This document shows positions 47,533 to 58,616 of a stretch of 64,000 nucleotides of DNA, piece by piece. The first letter of the stretch is position 1. Every line of letters starts with the position of its first letter. Source of the DNA: Periplaneta americana (taxonomy: Eukaryota > Arthropoda > Insecta > Blattodea > Blattidae); assembly GCF_040183065.1 (NCBI RefSeq), contig NC_091123.1, positions 108,350,821-108,414,820 of the forward strand, written 5' to 3'. The position numbers were made by a program, and so were the translations under genes. The notes under the pieces are model-generated. The model had not been told where the DNA came from, searched no databases, and was given only the letters and a program-made list of their open reading frames with translations.

Positions 47533-48155
47533 GGGTACGTACACGTTGGAGCAACGATAAACGATAAAAGAAACGATCTAGCGACGCTTTGGTATTATCA
47601 AAGAATCAAATGTTCATATCGGAGCAACGAGGACGCGGGTAGCGAACATTTTGATTTATCAGTAGAAGATATTCTATGCATCCACTTTATGAAAGAAGAT
47701 ATGTAGGAAATATCAGCTGCTAAGTTCAAGGTTAATATAACTTAAATGCGTACAAAATTAAGCCCGTTTCTCATACCAAAGATAGTATAAATTCGTTGTG
47801 TTGTGATTGGTTCTTGTGATCACATAACATATGACGAATAAATACACAACTGATCAATTTGCCAATATCTACAATAATTAATTTAATATGCCGAAATAAT
47901 AATAAATCGATTAATATTCGGATATATTGATAACCACCGGTAATTATACTGATTAATATTATCTTAATCAGAGATCATATGAATGACAAGAGCGAAGAAA
48001 ATGGAACTTTCCTTTTTCGTCGCTTTTATCGTGCATCTTCGCTTTTATCGTTAATCCAATATGCACACCTCAATGACAATGCATGCTTCAATTCTCTCTG
48101 ATATAGCATCGCTGCTTCTTTTATCGTTTATCGTCGCTCCAACGTGTCCGTACCC
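47533..48155 (+). mobile_element. MITE C (GGGTACG family), inside the right end of A
   Basis: Full-length 623-bp copy, GGGTACGTACACG to CGTACCC, flanked by TAA at 47530-47532 and 48156-48158. It lies at the right terminal repeat of element A, directly after CCAACGTG. Confidence 0.88.
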
Positions 48156-48172
48156 TAAATTACATACCCTTA

Positions 48173-49187
48173 AATTTTTACAAGTTATTCGATTCGCTAC
48201 AAGTTTTACGAAGTTTTAATTATCTAAATACTTTCATTGTTATCAAGTACTACGTTATTAACCAGGATCATTTTTAATACTGCATTAGGACACAGTATCC
48301 TTTCAAGTAGGCAGAAGTGTCGTTAATCCGGAAGTGAAGTGAAGTGATGTTATGAGTAGACCCTAGTGATAAGTTGGCAACCCTTACTATTCGTGAATAA
48401 ATTCATTTAGTAGGTCTGTTCAGACCTGTGCAGTGTGTGCGTCGTTATGCTGTGAGAGCGTCGTGTCTATTTCTGCCTGGCGATAGGATGCAGTACAATA
48501 CGGCACGGAAGTAAGTATAAGTTCTACACATTACTTCTTGAAATTTTGGTCCTTTTGTGTCAGCGTTTTTGAAGTGTACTGTATTTGCCTTCCACCGCTA
48601 ATTGTGACCAAGATGTTTATTAACATAAGAGCATAGTATATGAAAAATATTATTATATCAGATGTAATTATCTCTAGCGTTTCAATTCAGGGTTGGTTAA
48701 AATAAGTGTTCAATGGTAGCCTATTTAGGGAGGAGAACTTTTTTTATATAATTTTCATTCAGTTGACGCGTATTTTACGATGCGCAGAATGCGGGATCAG
48801 AAACGCTGCAACGTGACTATCAGAGATGAAAATATACACAATGTGGCAATTTGAAAACGGGATTAGTGCCATGAGGCTTGAATTGGTGCTTCCATCTACT
48901 AGAAATGAATAAGAATTCAAAGAGTCATCGTTCCTAAAGTGCTACACGGATGACAGTCACACATTCCCCTATTTCAGCGATGTCAGACAGGGACTAAACG
49001 GAGCGGAGCGCTCCACTAGGCTGGTTGCGTGCTCCGGTGTTTCCACAGACATAAGCAAATTCAAGCTCCGATCTAGCTCCACAACCGGTATTGGAGCTTA
49101 CAACTCTGACGCTACTGCCCTATTTGATAAAGTAGTAGTAGTGGATGCTCAACTACTATTCTCTCTTGTTTTTGTATTTGTGTGCGC
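48173..49187 (+). other. Mostly anonymous; possible 5' exon
   Basis: A less AT-rich stretch at about 48300-48510 ends in a strong splice-donor pattern, CGGAA|GTAAGTATAAG (GT at 48511). An ATG at 48488 lies in frame up to the donor (MQYNTAR). It could be the first exon of a host gene with a long intron, or chance. A GC-rich patch at 48995-49110 contains GGAGCGGAGCGCTCC. Confidence 0.3.
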
Positions 49188-49190
49188 ATA

Positions 49191-49228
<38 letters not shown>

Positions 49229-49540
49229 CGTTTCTATCAGCGTACCTTTTTGTGTGCGTGTGTGTTTGTGTGCATGTGTGTTTTCTGTGCGCGAGTGCGA
49301 GTTTTGTGTGTGTGCATGTGCGCTGGATTTGTGCGTGTATGAGTGTGTACGCAGTTTTAGTATTTGTGTGCGTATTGCGCGTGCGCGTTTTGTGTGTGCG
49401 TAATTTTAGTGATTTTGTATGAGTATGTATGTGTGTGTGTGTGCGTGTGCGTGTGCGTGTGTGTGTGTGTGTGTTTTTTTCTATCAGCGTACCTTTTTGT
49501 GTGCGTGTGTTTTTTGTGTGCTTGAGTGTGCGTGTCTTTA
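49188..49540. repeat. TG/GC-rich low-complexity tract with internal duplication
   Basis: Alternating (TG)n and (CG)n runs. The phrase TATCAGCGTACCTTTTTGTG occurs twice (about 49234 and 49482), so a ~248-bp unit is duplicated. The open frames here are translation products of the repeat. Confidence 0.9.
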
Positions 49541-49794
49541 AGCAAAAAGCAAGACGAACGTAGTCGAATATCAAATTTTGTCTGTCCGGACCAGGCTTGG
49601 GTGGACGATAGAGTAAATGTAGATCCTAATATGCATTCATTCGCTATCATTATGTCATTCATTCTTGGGCTGTCAAATGTTTTTTGTTTACAAGTGCTCA
49701 CTGCGTTCCGTAAGCGACAACAGTGGACTCGTTACCATTACAGAATACATATCATAATACGATTTGTAATTAAATAAAAAAGTAAATGAAGCCA

Positions 49795-50025
49795 CCGGCG
49801 TAGCTTAGTCGGCTGAGGCGCTTGCCTGCCGATCCGGAGTTGAGCTCGGGCGCGGGTTCGTTTTCCGATTGGGCTGATTACCTGGTTGGGTTTTTTTCAG
49901 AGATTTTCCCAACCGTAAGGCGAATTTCAGGTAATCTGTGGCGAATCCTCGGCCTCATCTTGCCATCACTAATCCCATCAACGCTAAATAATCCAGTCGT
50001 TGACGGAGCGTCGTTAACTAATCAT
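49795..50025 (+). mobile_element. SINE family B, nearly full
   Basis: The head GGCGTAGCTTAGTCGGCTGA is followed by CGGGCGCGGGTTCGTTTTCC (B box changed), the core GGGCTGATTACCTGG, and the end GGAGCGTCGTTAACTAA. No clear target duplication. Confidence 0.9.
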
Positions 50026-50984
50026 AATATATCAGGATAGAATTAAATAATGTAAATGAAACTTGAATTGTAGCTACATACATAATCGGTAATACTACAG
50101 AAGAACTAGATCAAAGGAAGCACAATTTTTTTCTTTAACAATTGCGTACTAGGAATAACAATAGAAGACCAAGCACGTGATTTTACTTCCCGGCACCCAA
50201 TACTTTGCACAGAATAACCGAGAACTACTCACCTGTTGTATGTAGTAATGAATGGATGTAGTCTATAATGGCATTTCTGATGAGACAATTTAAGTACTTC
50301 ACTCTGCTCTAGAGGTCCAGGTCCAAATTTATGGACAGTGAGTGTTTGGGAGTCTGGACCGCGCCAGCAAGAAAGCATTTTAAGTGTCAGTAGAGATAGT
50401 TTATTGTCGAAAGAGGTCGTATTTAGACATAATTAACAATCGCATTTTACTTTTAATGGTGATTCGTTCGCTTGTGACGTCAGATGTGGACAATATGGCG
50501 GTGACACATCCATATATTGGTGAATTTAATTATAGTATGAGTACACAACTAAACCTTCCAAAGTGTGGATATTTCTTTACAAAACATTTTATTTCAACAT
50601 TCTGAATATTTTAAATTTAAATTATCGCTGTTACAACGTCATTGGGATGTCCCATTCGATTATGAAAACATAATTTATTGTAAAATCTATCTAACTGCTA
50701 TATACTTTAATAATGTAATTACATTATCCTACAATTCCTTGCTGTTTTATTATGCTATTTTATTTAACACTTTCAACTATGCAGATCATACATTCCTCTT
50801 TTTTATTATTTAGAACAACGAAATGTTACTTTTTCAATATTATCCCAAAATAAAATATACAGCAGAGGAAGCAAGACCTGTCCTGTGACCTTATCATGCG
50901 CCGTGGGTATATCACCAATGGGTATGGAAGGGGGAGATAGTTTTTAGTCTGTGAGATGAACGTCCGTGTCTGTAGATTCGTATA
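50026..50984. other. Anonymous AT-rich DNA
   Basis: No feature recognised. Confidence 0.4.
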
Positions 50985-51971
50985 ATATTAACCAGCCATG
51001 GCAAAAATGTGACTCACGAGCACATTGTGGCTAGCAATGATAGCTATGCATTTCTCTTACTTCCTACATTCCCCAACCCCCACCCTCTCACTCACTGGAG
51101 TCAAACTCCTTTCCATTTGTATTTCTCTCTGACCTACGAGTAGCGTATCGTCGCAATGTTTCTCTCGAAACCATGTACCTCTACAAAATCGAAAGTTTTA
51201 AGTAGAATGGGAGGACACTTTTTTTTTTCTGCCAATACGATGAGAATATTAAATGTATGATTTGTTCACAAGTATTACGAGGAAAACGGTTGTATAACAT
51301 AAAACGGCCTTATACCACACGTTAGGATAAGTACACGTTGGAGCGACGATAAACGATAAAAAAAAGCAGCGATGCTATATCAGAGGGAATTGAAGCATGT
51401 ATTGTCATTGAGGTGTGCATATTGGAGTAACGATAAAAGCGAAGATACACGATAAAAGCGACGAAAATGAAAAGTTCCATTTTCTTCGCTCTTGTTGTTC
51501 ATATGATCTCTGATTAAGATAATATTAATCTCTATAATTACCGGTGGTTATCAATATATCCGAATGTTAATCGATTTATTATTATTTCGGCATATTAAAT
51601 TAATTATTGTAGATACTGGCAAATTGATCAGTTGTATATTTATACGTCATATGTTATGTGATCACAAGAACCAATCACAACACAACGAATTTATACTATC
51701 TTTGGTATGAGAAACGGGTTTAATTTTGTACGTATTTAAGTGATATTAACCTTGAACTTAGCAGCTGATATTTCCTATATATCTTATTTCATTAAGTGGA
51801 TGCATAGAATATCTTCTACTGATAAATCAAAATGTTCTCTTCTCGCGTCCTCGTTGCTCCGATATGAACACTTGATTCTTTGATAATACCAAAGCGTCGC
51901 TAGCTCATTTCTTTTATCGTTTATCGTTGCTCCAACGTGTACGTACCCTTACTCATGAAACATTAAAAGGT

Positions 51972-52018
<47 letters not shown>

Positions 52019-52600
52019 CTCTGTACGTCGATCCCTTTTCAGCAGATGCACGAATAATGCGGTTAGCTTAAACGCACAGATTTACAATGAGATGTCGAAT
52101 GAAAACTAGATGTAAGGATTTGACAGATGTTGAACTTTTCAAATCTTTGCCAAAAAATAAATATCTGGAGCTTCGTTCTTTCGCTTGCTCTGTTGAACTC
52201 ATGTTTGCTACAACTTACGTTTGTGAAAAATTATTTTCAACATTGAAAATAGTAAAAACCAAATTTAGATCACGACTGAGAGACAAATATCTTCGTGATC
52301 AACTACGACTGGCAATAAGTGACATAATTCCTGATTTTGAAACTCTGTCGCAGAGACATTCTGAAGTCAGTTAATAGGTTGTGATAATGTGTCCTATGTT
52401 TTCTTATTCATGTCTTTCTTCGTTACATCTACTAAACATTAGTTAGTAACCTTATACTGTATAAAATTATATTTAAGTGCCTGACGTAAGGAAAATGAAA
52501 ATCCGTTAATAAGTCAGATAGTTGCTTCACTTCCCTTTCGGGTCTCCGCCTCCCTCCATAGATGCTATGCACGTTGCAAGTTAAACAGGATGGCTCATTT
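50985..52600 (+). mobile_element. Second internally deleted hAT copy, hit by a MITE
   Basis: It starts CAGCCATGGCAAAAATGTGA at 50993, matching the left TIR of the 26.9-kb copy, and follows that copy through the zinc-finger remnant. After a MITE (51325-51948) and an (ATT)n tract (51976-52018) comes the hAT dimerisation domain, open in 52087-52374: CKDLTDVELFKSLPKNKYLE, ATTYVCEKLFSTLKIVK, FRSRLRDKYLRDQLRLAISD. This frame is better preserved than at 27 kb. The right TIR is eroded and the 8-mer ATATTAAC is not repeated at the right. No catalytic domain. Confidence 0.85.
51325..51948 (-). mobile_element. MITE D (GGGTACG family), inserted in the hAT relic
   Basis: Inverted relative to B and C. TTA flanks it at 51322-51324 and 51949-51951. 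Removing the element and one TTA restores CACGTTACTCATG, the counterpart of the empty CATGTCACTCATG in the 27-kb hAT copy, which fixes both ends to the base. Confidence 0.93.
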
Positions 52601-52769
52601 TTTCCCTCTCGCACAGCTCACATGTCAGGTCTCACCACCTCATCTATAGCTTGGAGCTCCTTGTGTTACATTCACATGGTACGTCTCTGAATAGTGCTGC
52701 TTCTGTGTGTCTCAGGTTCGAACCTTACATATGCACAGCATGGCTATAAAACTTCTGTAGAATGTTTTA

Positions 52770-52826
52770 TTTTCGCTTTCAGGGTTAAGGCCATAAGGCT
52801 TTCTTTTCTACTCAACCAGCCTTCGT

Positions 52827-52885
<59 letters not shown>
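52770..52885 (-). repeat. LINE 3'-UTR-like fragment plus (AT)n tract
   Basis: AGGGTTAAGGCCATAAGGC at 52783 resembles AGAGTTAAGGCCATGGAGCC at 60202, in the 3' UTR of the LINE there. An (AT)n microsatellite (52829-52885) follows. Probably a short 3' scrap of a related LINE. Confidence 0.45.
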
Positions 52886-52890
<5 letters not shown>

Positions 52891-53686
52891 TTAACGACTA
52901 GTATATGTTTATTTAATAGAGCCATTTAACAGATAATACGCTATAGACCTAGTGGAAAAATATATTTGAAACGGCAAAGGAAACGATTGACTAAGACAGT
53001 CATGTCAACTGATGCCCATAGGCGCAAGCGCGCGCTTTAGAGTTCAGAAGAGCCTGAGCGCTTTACAACGGAAAGGAAAGAGACAGACGAAATAGGTAGT
53101 ATATGCCGCTTGGTCTAGCTATATACAGGGATGGCCAGCACTTACTCAATGGATAATGGGAAGAGAATTCATTAAAACTGTATCCATGTTGATTTTGAGA
53201 TTTATCTGAGAAGTATAAGTACATTATAAGAATGTAAGTTTTAATTTTAATGCTCTTTTTCATAGGTTTGTTTTTTTTTATTCAAATGGACTATTTTCTC
53301 AACTTTTTTTACATAAAAGTGAAATTTTTAAGATATATTTATTTAGTAGCCTTACGGTACTGAAACAATGTTTTGTAAATCTAATGTATCGTAATTACCT
53401 AAATTGAAGATAACACAAAAAAAAGTGAAATTCATTTTTCTGGGTATAACATTCTTGATTCATATGGAAATTTACATCCTGAATTCAAATCCGTATTTAT
53501 TTTCTCTGTGTCACACATAGTTTTCAAGTTATATGCAATTTCATTTTTTAAATAATTTTCGTTTCCACGCTATGTATTTATGTAGGCAAAACATGTAACT
53601 ATTAATATTTTAATCACTTACAAAATTATTTACAAACATTTTATGCACTATAAAACAAAAAATGTATACAAGCCTTAATATAATAA
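52886..53686. other. Anonymous AT-rich DNA
   Basis: A CAGGGATGGCCAGCAC motif at 53127 looks like a hAT terminal repeat but no partner was found. No gene recognised. Confidence 0.35.
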
Positions 53687-54774
53687 TTATGTTATCTGGA
53701 AAAACTTATTTAAGATTAGAAAATATGAACAAAATACACTTTTCCCTAAGAATTTAAAAGTCTTATTTTTTCTCTTTTGTTCAATTTTGCAGTCTCTAAT
53801 AATGTTCCAGCAATAATCAGCAAGCATTGCAGGCATCCATTTCCCTTCATACCGCTTTTCCATTGACATTACATCTTTGTGGAACTTTTCACCATGTTCG
53901 TCGGAGACGTCACTGCAGCTCTCAGGAAAATAATGTAATGTGTATCTAGGAAATGCACTTTTAAAGACATGTGACATTCTAGATCCCTATATGCATTTAT
54001 CATTTATTGAACCAGTTGTTCTAAGTCGTTATCTCTTTTTCTTCCCAGAAAATTTTGCGTTACATTCTTGAAACATGAACACGCTCTTCTTTCTTCTGGT
54101 GCAAGGCATTTCCCGAAATCAGATCCTTCTAAAGTTCTCTAATTTGGGGACCCACAAACACGCCCTCTTTTATTTTTGCTGCAGAAAGACGAGGAAACTT
54201 TCTTGAAAGGTATACATAAATCCTCTTCCAGATGTGTCCATGGCCTTAACAAATTGTTTAATAAGGCCTAGCTTGATGTGAAGAGGGGGCAGCAGAACAT
54301 CTTCACTGGCTACCAATTTCTCATTCAGTATATTTTTTCTCCAACTTTCCTCTTACGTTCACGCCAAATCTTTCTTTTAAAATGGAAATTTCTATCGTGA
54401 CTATTCAACTCGCACAGAAAACATCCATATTTGGTGTACTCTTGTTGCATACCTCATATCATGGCAACTATTTTCAAATCACCACATATTTTCCACTTGT
54501 GCTCATTATATTTGATTAATCTCAGCATATTTTTCAAAATATCATAAGACTCTTTAGTCATACTTGCATAGGTAACTGGGATAAAATTCATTATTTTCCC
54601 ATTGTGGAGGAGAACTCCCTTTAGACTGTATTTTGAGGGATCTATAAAAAGTCTCCACTCCTGTGGCTCGTATTTGAAGTTCAAAGTATTCATTAGGTCA
54701 CAAATAACATTGCAAAATGTCATCATGAGTTGAATTGTGCATATGCAGAAACAATATTTCATGTAAACAAGCAA
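53687..54774 (-). pseudogene. Broken conserved ORF of unknown function, repeated in arthropods
   Basis: Three minus-strand pieces lie in the right order. 54774-54454 has EPQEWRLFIDPSKYSLKGVL and KWKICGDLK. About 54330-54040 reads LPPLHIKLGLIKQFVKAMD and, after a frame change, GVFVGPQI. 53977-53687 has HYFPESCSDVSDEHGEKFH, MEKRYEGKW and ADYCW. I recognise this block order from a multi-copy uncharacterised protein family in insect and other animal genomes. Whether it belongs to a mobile element is unclear. Stops and frameshifts between the pieces make it a pseudogene. Confidence 0.6.
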
Positions 54775-54817
54775 TACTCACTTTCTCTAACAAGAAATCC
54801 AGGTTAAATTCAAGATT

Positions 54818-54822
<5 letters not shown>

Positions 54823-54880
<58 letters not shown>
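54823..54880. repeat. (CT)n microsatellite
   Basis: Nearly pure CT tract; it creates the Arg-Glu run in a minus-strand frame. Confidence 0.95.
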
Positions 54881-54883
<3 letters not shown>

Positions 54884-55842
54884 AGAATCTATTTTACTTC
54901 TATGATTTAAGAGTTTCCGTAAAAGAGAATTATGTAAAGTTTTACATATTTTATATACCACAGATGTCGCAATATTATGGTTAAAATGAATATTTACTCA
55001 CATGTTAAGGAATGTCTCCACCATCCAAATAATGCCAGTTTAACACGCTATAAAACTCAATTTTAAATCCTGTAACAATGGTTTGCTTATTAACATAAAA
55101 TTTTACTAGCAACAGGAATGTCACAATTTGAAAATGAAAACAAATGAAGTACAAAATTAACTGTTGCTAGCTGTTGTTAAGCAAAGTTCACCATCTTTAT
55201 CACAAACTTAAAATGTAAGTTAAATGAGACGTATATTCTCGTATAACTAAAAAATTGTGCCTGATAGCGAATTTCTGTTTTCAGATTTGAATTTGCCATA
55301 TGAAAATCCTTTGGCAACACATATTTTCATATAAGAAAAATTACCCTTGTAGAACAGTGTAATGTAGCCTATTGAAAATTTTGAAAACATTCGCATTGAA
55401 AATATTTGTAAGGAAATGAATTAACAAAGCAACTACTGTTGCATCATAAACAAAACATACGAGCCCATGTGTTGCAAAAACGTCAGTTCTATAGCTTCAG
55501 CAGAATTCTAGAAAACAATTTAATATTCTGATGATAGGAAGTTGCGCACAAAATATCACCTTAAAAGCACAATGCGATAAGAGTTTTGTTATGTAATATT
55601 AGTTACAGTTAAAACAGTTAGGTAACTTTGCTTTGTTCTGTAATATTGTTTTGATTAGTTTATTGATTACTTTTATAAGGCTAAAGATACCATCAGGATA
55701 AATTTCAACTTACCATGTCATACTCAGACTCTTTCTTTGAAATATCACTTTCTTTATGAATGATGTTTCATTCACTTAATATAGTATAATTGTACTACTA
55801 TGGAATTTATGTGAATATTCCTTCTTAAGTCTTTATTATGTA
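54881..55842. other. Anonymous AT-rich DNA
   Basis: No feature recognised. Confidence 0.4.
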
Positions 55843-56060
55843 GTTGTTGTTTAGTCAACTGTCCGAAGACAGGTTTGAACCTCTCAACTAACACCAATAA
55901 GTCATCACTAATGAGGCAACTAGGCCAGGGGATAATGGGGTAGGGTGGCCATTTCCAATGCATACATCGCCGATTAGCTACATATTCCACTAATCAGACT
56001 TGAGATACATACAAACAATTGTTCTTCCTCTGACACACATCGTCAAGTGAGATGTATTGC
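55843..56060 (+). repeat. Dispersed insect repeat (TTGTTTAGTCAACTGTCCGA type)
   Basis: The sequence GTTGTTTAGTCAACTGTCCG, then GGTTTGAACCTC, AATGAGGCAACTAGGCCAGG and CCAATGCATACATCGCC is one I recognise as a dispersed retroposon-type repeat in orthopteroid insects. Its exact class and borders are not visible here. Confidence 0.5.
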
Positions 56061-56710
56061 TTGATAATAGATGTACATATCAGATAGAACCTCAATCAGA
56101 GGTATTATTATTGTTATTAACATTTAAAACACAAGTGCAATATTAAGAAATTAGTGTTAGTACTTTTGTTTTACAGACAATATAGAAAATATTAAAGAGA
56201 AAGAAGCCATATAAAAATAACGACATAAAATTTCACGTTCCGTTTGAATTTGGTGCACCACTGTTTTCCTAATCCAACAGGCTGCTTATTCATATAGGTA
56301 CATTATTCTTACTCCTTCCATATCTAGCGCTTGATGCCGGCGCACGACGTCAAGGTCAGAAAAATGCGCTTGCTTTGACATCACTGGACTAAGACCTAAC
56401 AGGCCACATGACCTAACACGGGCAAGGAAGATGATGGTGATTTAACAGATAAAGCCTATGCGAGAAAATAATAACGTAATTATGAACTAATGTGATTCAA
56501 TTCAATGTACGTATATTCAATGTAATAAAGACTTATATTTAAGTTAGTTAAATGATGGAAATTAATTTAAGAGTAGTTTTCTACAATTATGCTATAGAGA
56601 TCAAAACCTAATTAATATATATATATCGATGTAATGAGAATAATACGAATGTAATGCGATTTTGCCATTAGAAGTTTTGTATTCTATTTCAGTAAATCAA
56701 TGGTAGTTAC

Positions 56711-56769
<59 letters not shown>

Positions 56770-57241
56770 TGAGCAGATGTTAGCTTCATTATAAGTAGCA
56801 AATATTAAACAGTAACTTGTATATTAAGCAAGAATTAATGTAGTTTTGATCTAAAATCAGCCCTCACTTCACTCGGAAACGAGTTCTAATTTCTAGCAAT
56901 TGAGATTGTATAAGGATGAAGAATAACATCGCTGCGTCTCCAAAATCCAATATGTATTTTTTTTTTTATATTTTGCAGAAGAAAGAAAAAGGCATTGTCT
57001 CTCTTATTTCCCTTGATGTTCAAAGCTACTTTCCGTATAATTCCATAATTTTTCATGTACTAATTGAAATTATACCGAAAATAGATTTGCAACTCAAAGG
57101 GATTTCAAAGCAACAATGCAGTTTTCTTTCTCCTGCATAATCTTGTTAAAAACATACAGTGAATTTTGGAGGCGCAGCGACGATATAAAAATGTCTTGCG
57201 GCAGAGTATAATGAGCAAGTTGTGTTAAGATCACTGGTATT
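56061..57241. other. Anonymous AT-rich DNA with (AAT)n
   Basis: Contains an (AAT)n tract at about 56709-56766. A CpG-containing patch at 56325-56420 has no recognised role. No coding domain. Confidence 0.45.
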
Positions 57242-57324
57242 TATACCTTATTTTATTTCAAGGGGTGCAGTTCGGTGGCTCCTTTGAACACCGAACTGCA
57301 CTCCTTGAAATAAAATAAGGTATA
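57242..57324. repeat. 36-bp-arm hairpin
   Basis: 57242-57277 and 57289-57324 are inverted copies with one mismatch and an 11-nt loop. Arms begin TATACCTTATTTTATTTCAA. Probably the end or remnant of a foldback element; a terminator or hairpin RNA is less likely. Confidence 0.85.
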
Positions 57325-57622
57325 GCTGATGAGGGGTGGTGTTCAGAGAGCTCTTCAGGGCATCTATCCCCAATGCCTGGTTTGGGCAGAAGTGCTTTGA
57401 ATGATGAAGTAGTGTACGACGAAAATAGTCTGTATCTTACACATAAGTTGCATGGTAAAACAGTTACTGCCATGTAAGAAAATCTTAGGAAGATGAACAC
57501 CCTGACCAGAAAATGATTCGAGCTCCAGAATGTCTAGAAAATATGCGGAAAATAATCATAAGCGGCCGATTTGCATGACTTAGAATGTGCGTTTATAAAG
57601 AAATGATTCGAAAATATCTATA

Positions 57623-57820
57623 CTTCGTTTTATAATGTCTGAAAGAATATGTAAACAGTCGTGATAGAGAGAGAGGGAAAGGGATAATTGCTATTGAATC
57701 AATGACAGAGGTCTCATTTCAAGCTTGTCTTGAAGTTGGGTGTGGACAGAACGCTTCAAACCGCCCTATTTCTAGATAAGCGTGGAATGAGACCTCTGCC
57801 ATTGGTTCAATAGCAATTAT

Positions 57821-57865
<45 letters not shown>

Positions 57866-57904
57866 AGTACTGTTTACATCTTCTGTCAGATATTATGGAA
57901 CGAA
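57623..57904. mobile_element. ~280-bp foldback element with CT/GA tract
   Basis: The arms pair outside-in: TTCGTTTTATAATGTCTG against TTCGTTCCATAATATCTG, then ATGTAAACAGT, a GA/CT run, and ATAATTGCTATTGAA(T/C)CAATG with GAGGTCTCATT. The centre is about 57718-57782. The right CT run (57823-57862) has grown into a microsatellite, while the left stays short. No coding sequence. Confidence 0.8.
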
Positions 57905-58506
57905 TTATAAGTTAAATGGGACGAAAGTGAAGTTTTAGGTACCGTACGTGTTGAGATGTTTATGGCTACGTGAAAACTTTTTGCCATTGTATTTCGTGCT
58001 AAGTTGAACTTCCTCATTTTATTTAAATACTATTAAGATTGACATTACGTTCAATTCAGAGCCCACCATTCAAACAGTCGACACCATTCAAGAAATGAAT
58101 CGATACCGTTCAATAATAATCAATAATTCAGTCGATAGATGAAATAATCATGGGTTGAGATTCTAAAGTATAAATTTATGTTCCACAAATTATTTTAGAT
58201 AAATTAATGGAAGCAATTGCAAACTGATCCCTATCAAATTAGAATTAAGATATAAAAAGGAATATGAACAATTTTTTTTTTTTTTTTTTTTTTTTGGAAA
58301 TAATGAGCAACGTAGAGTAATTGAACGAAGACGTGGTTCAACTAGCGCAAAGTTAGTTTCCTTCGTATTCCACTTATACACCTTCAAGTGTTTAAAGCTC
58401 TTTCATCAGTCATACCAACGTAACTTTGGTGGCATACGAAAGTTTCACGTTAGTGCACACTTACATTATCCTTTGCATATACGAATCTGTGACAGGTTAG
58501 GTTAAA

Positions 58507-58616
58507 TTGGATTGGATTGGATTGGATTAGATTAGATTAGATTAGATTAGATTAGATTAGGTTAGGTTAGGTTAGGTTAGGTTAGGTTAGGTTAGGTTAG
58601 GTTAGGTTAGGTTAGG
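58507..58616 (+). repeat. Interstitial insect telomeric repeat, blockwise array
   Basis: Uninterrupted pentamers in three pure blocks: (TTGGA)4 at 58507-58526, (TTAGA)6 at 58527-58556, and (TTAGG)12 at 58557-58616. TTAGG is the ancestral insect telomere unit. Unique DNA follows for over 5 kb, so this is not the chromosome end. Confidence 0.9.

Larger units (their letters stand above)
45874..48172 (+). mobile_element. Nested MITE complex, outermost element A
   Basis: Element A starts GGGTACGTACACGTTGGAG at 45877 after TTA (45874-45876) and ends ACCC at 48169 before TTA (48170-48172). Its two halves (45877-46063 and 47108-47529) are separated by element E. Its last bases are separated by element C, and the short right terminus (48159-48169) is itself altered. 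The intact relatives B and C are 623 bp. TTA/TAA duplications fit PIF/Harbinger-type insertion, but no transposase is present to prove it. Confidence 0.75.

Noticed and set aside
49141-49701. Several Cys/Val- or Thr/His-rich open frames on both strands
   Set aside because: Products of the TG-rich low-complexity tract.
53127-53142. hAT terminal repeat CAGGGATGGCCAGCAC
   Set aside because: No inverted partner and no 8-bp duplication found, so not called as an element.
58507-58616. Chromosome end
   Set aside because: More than 5 kb of ordinary DNA with LINEs and SINEs follows the TTAGG block.
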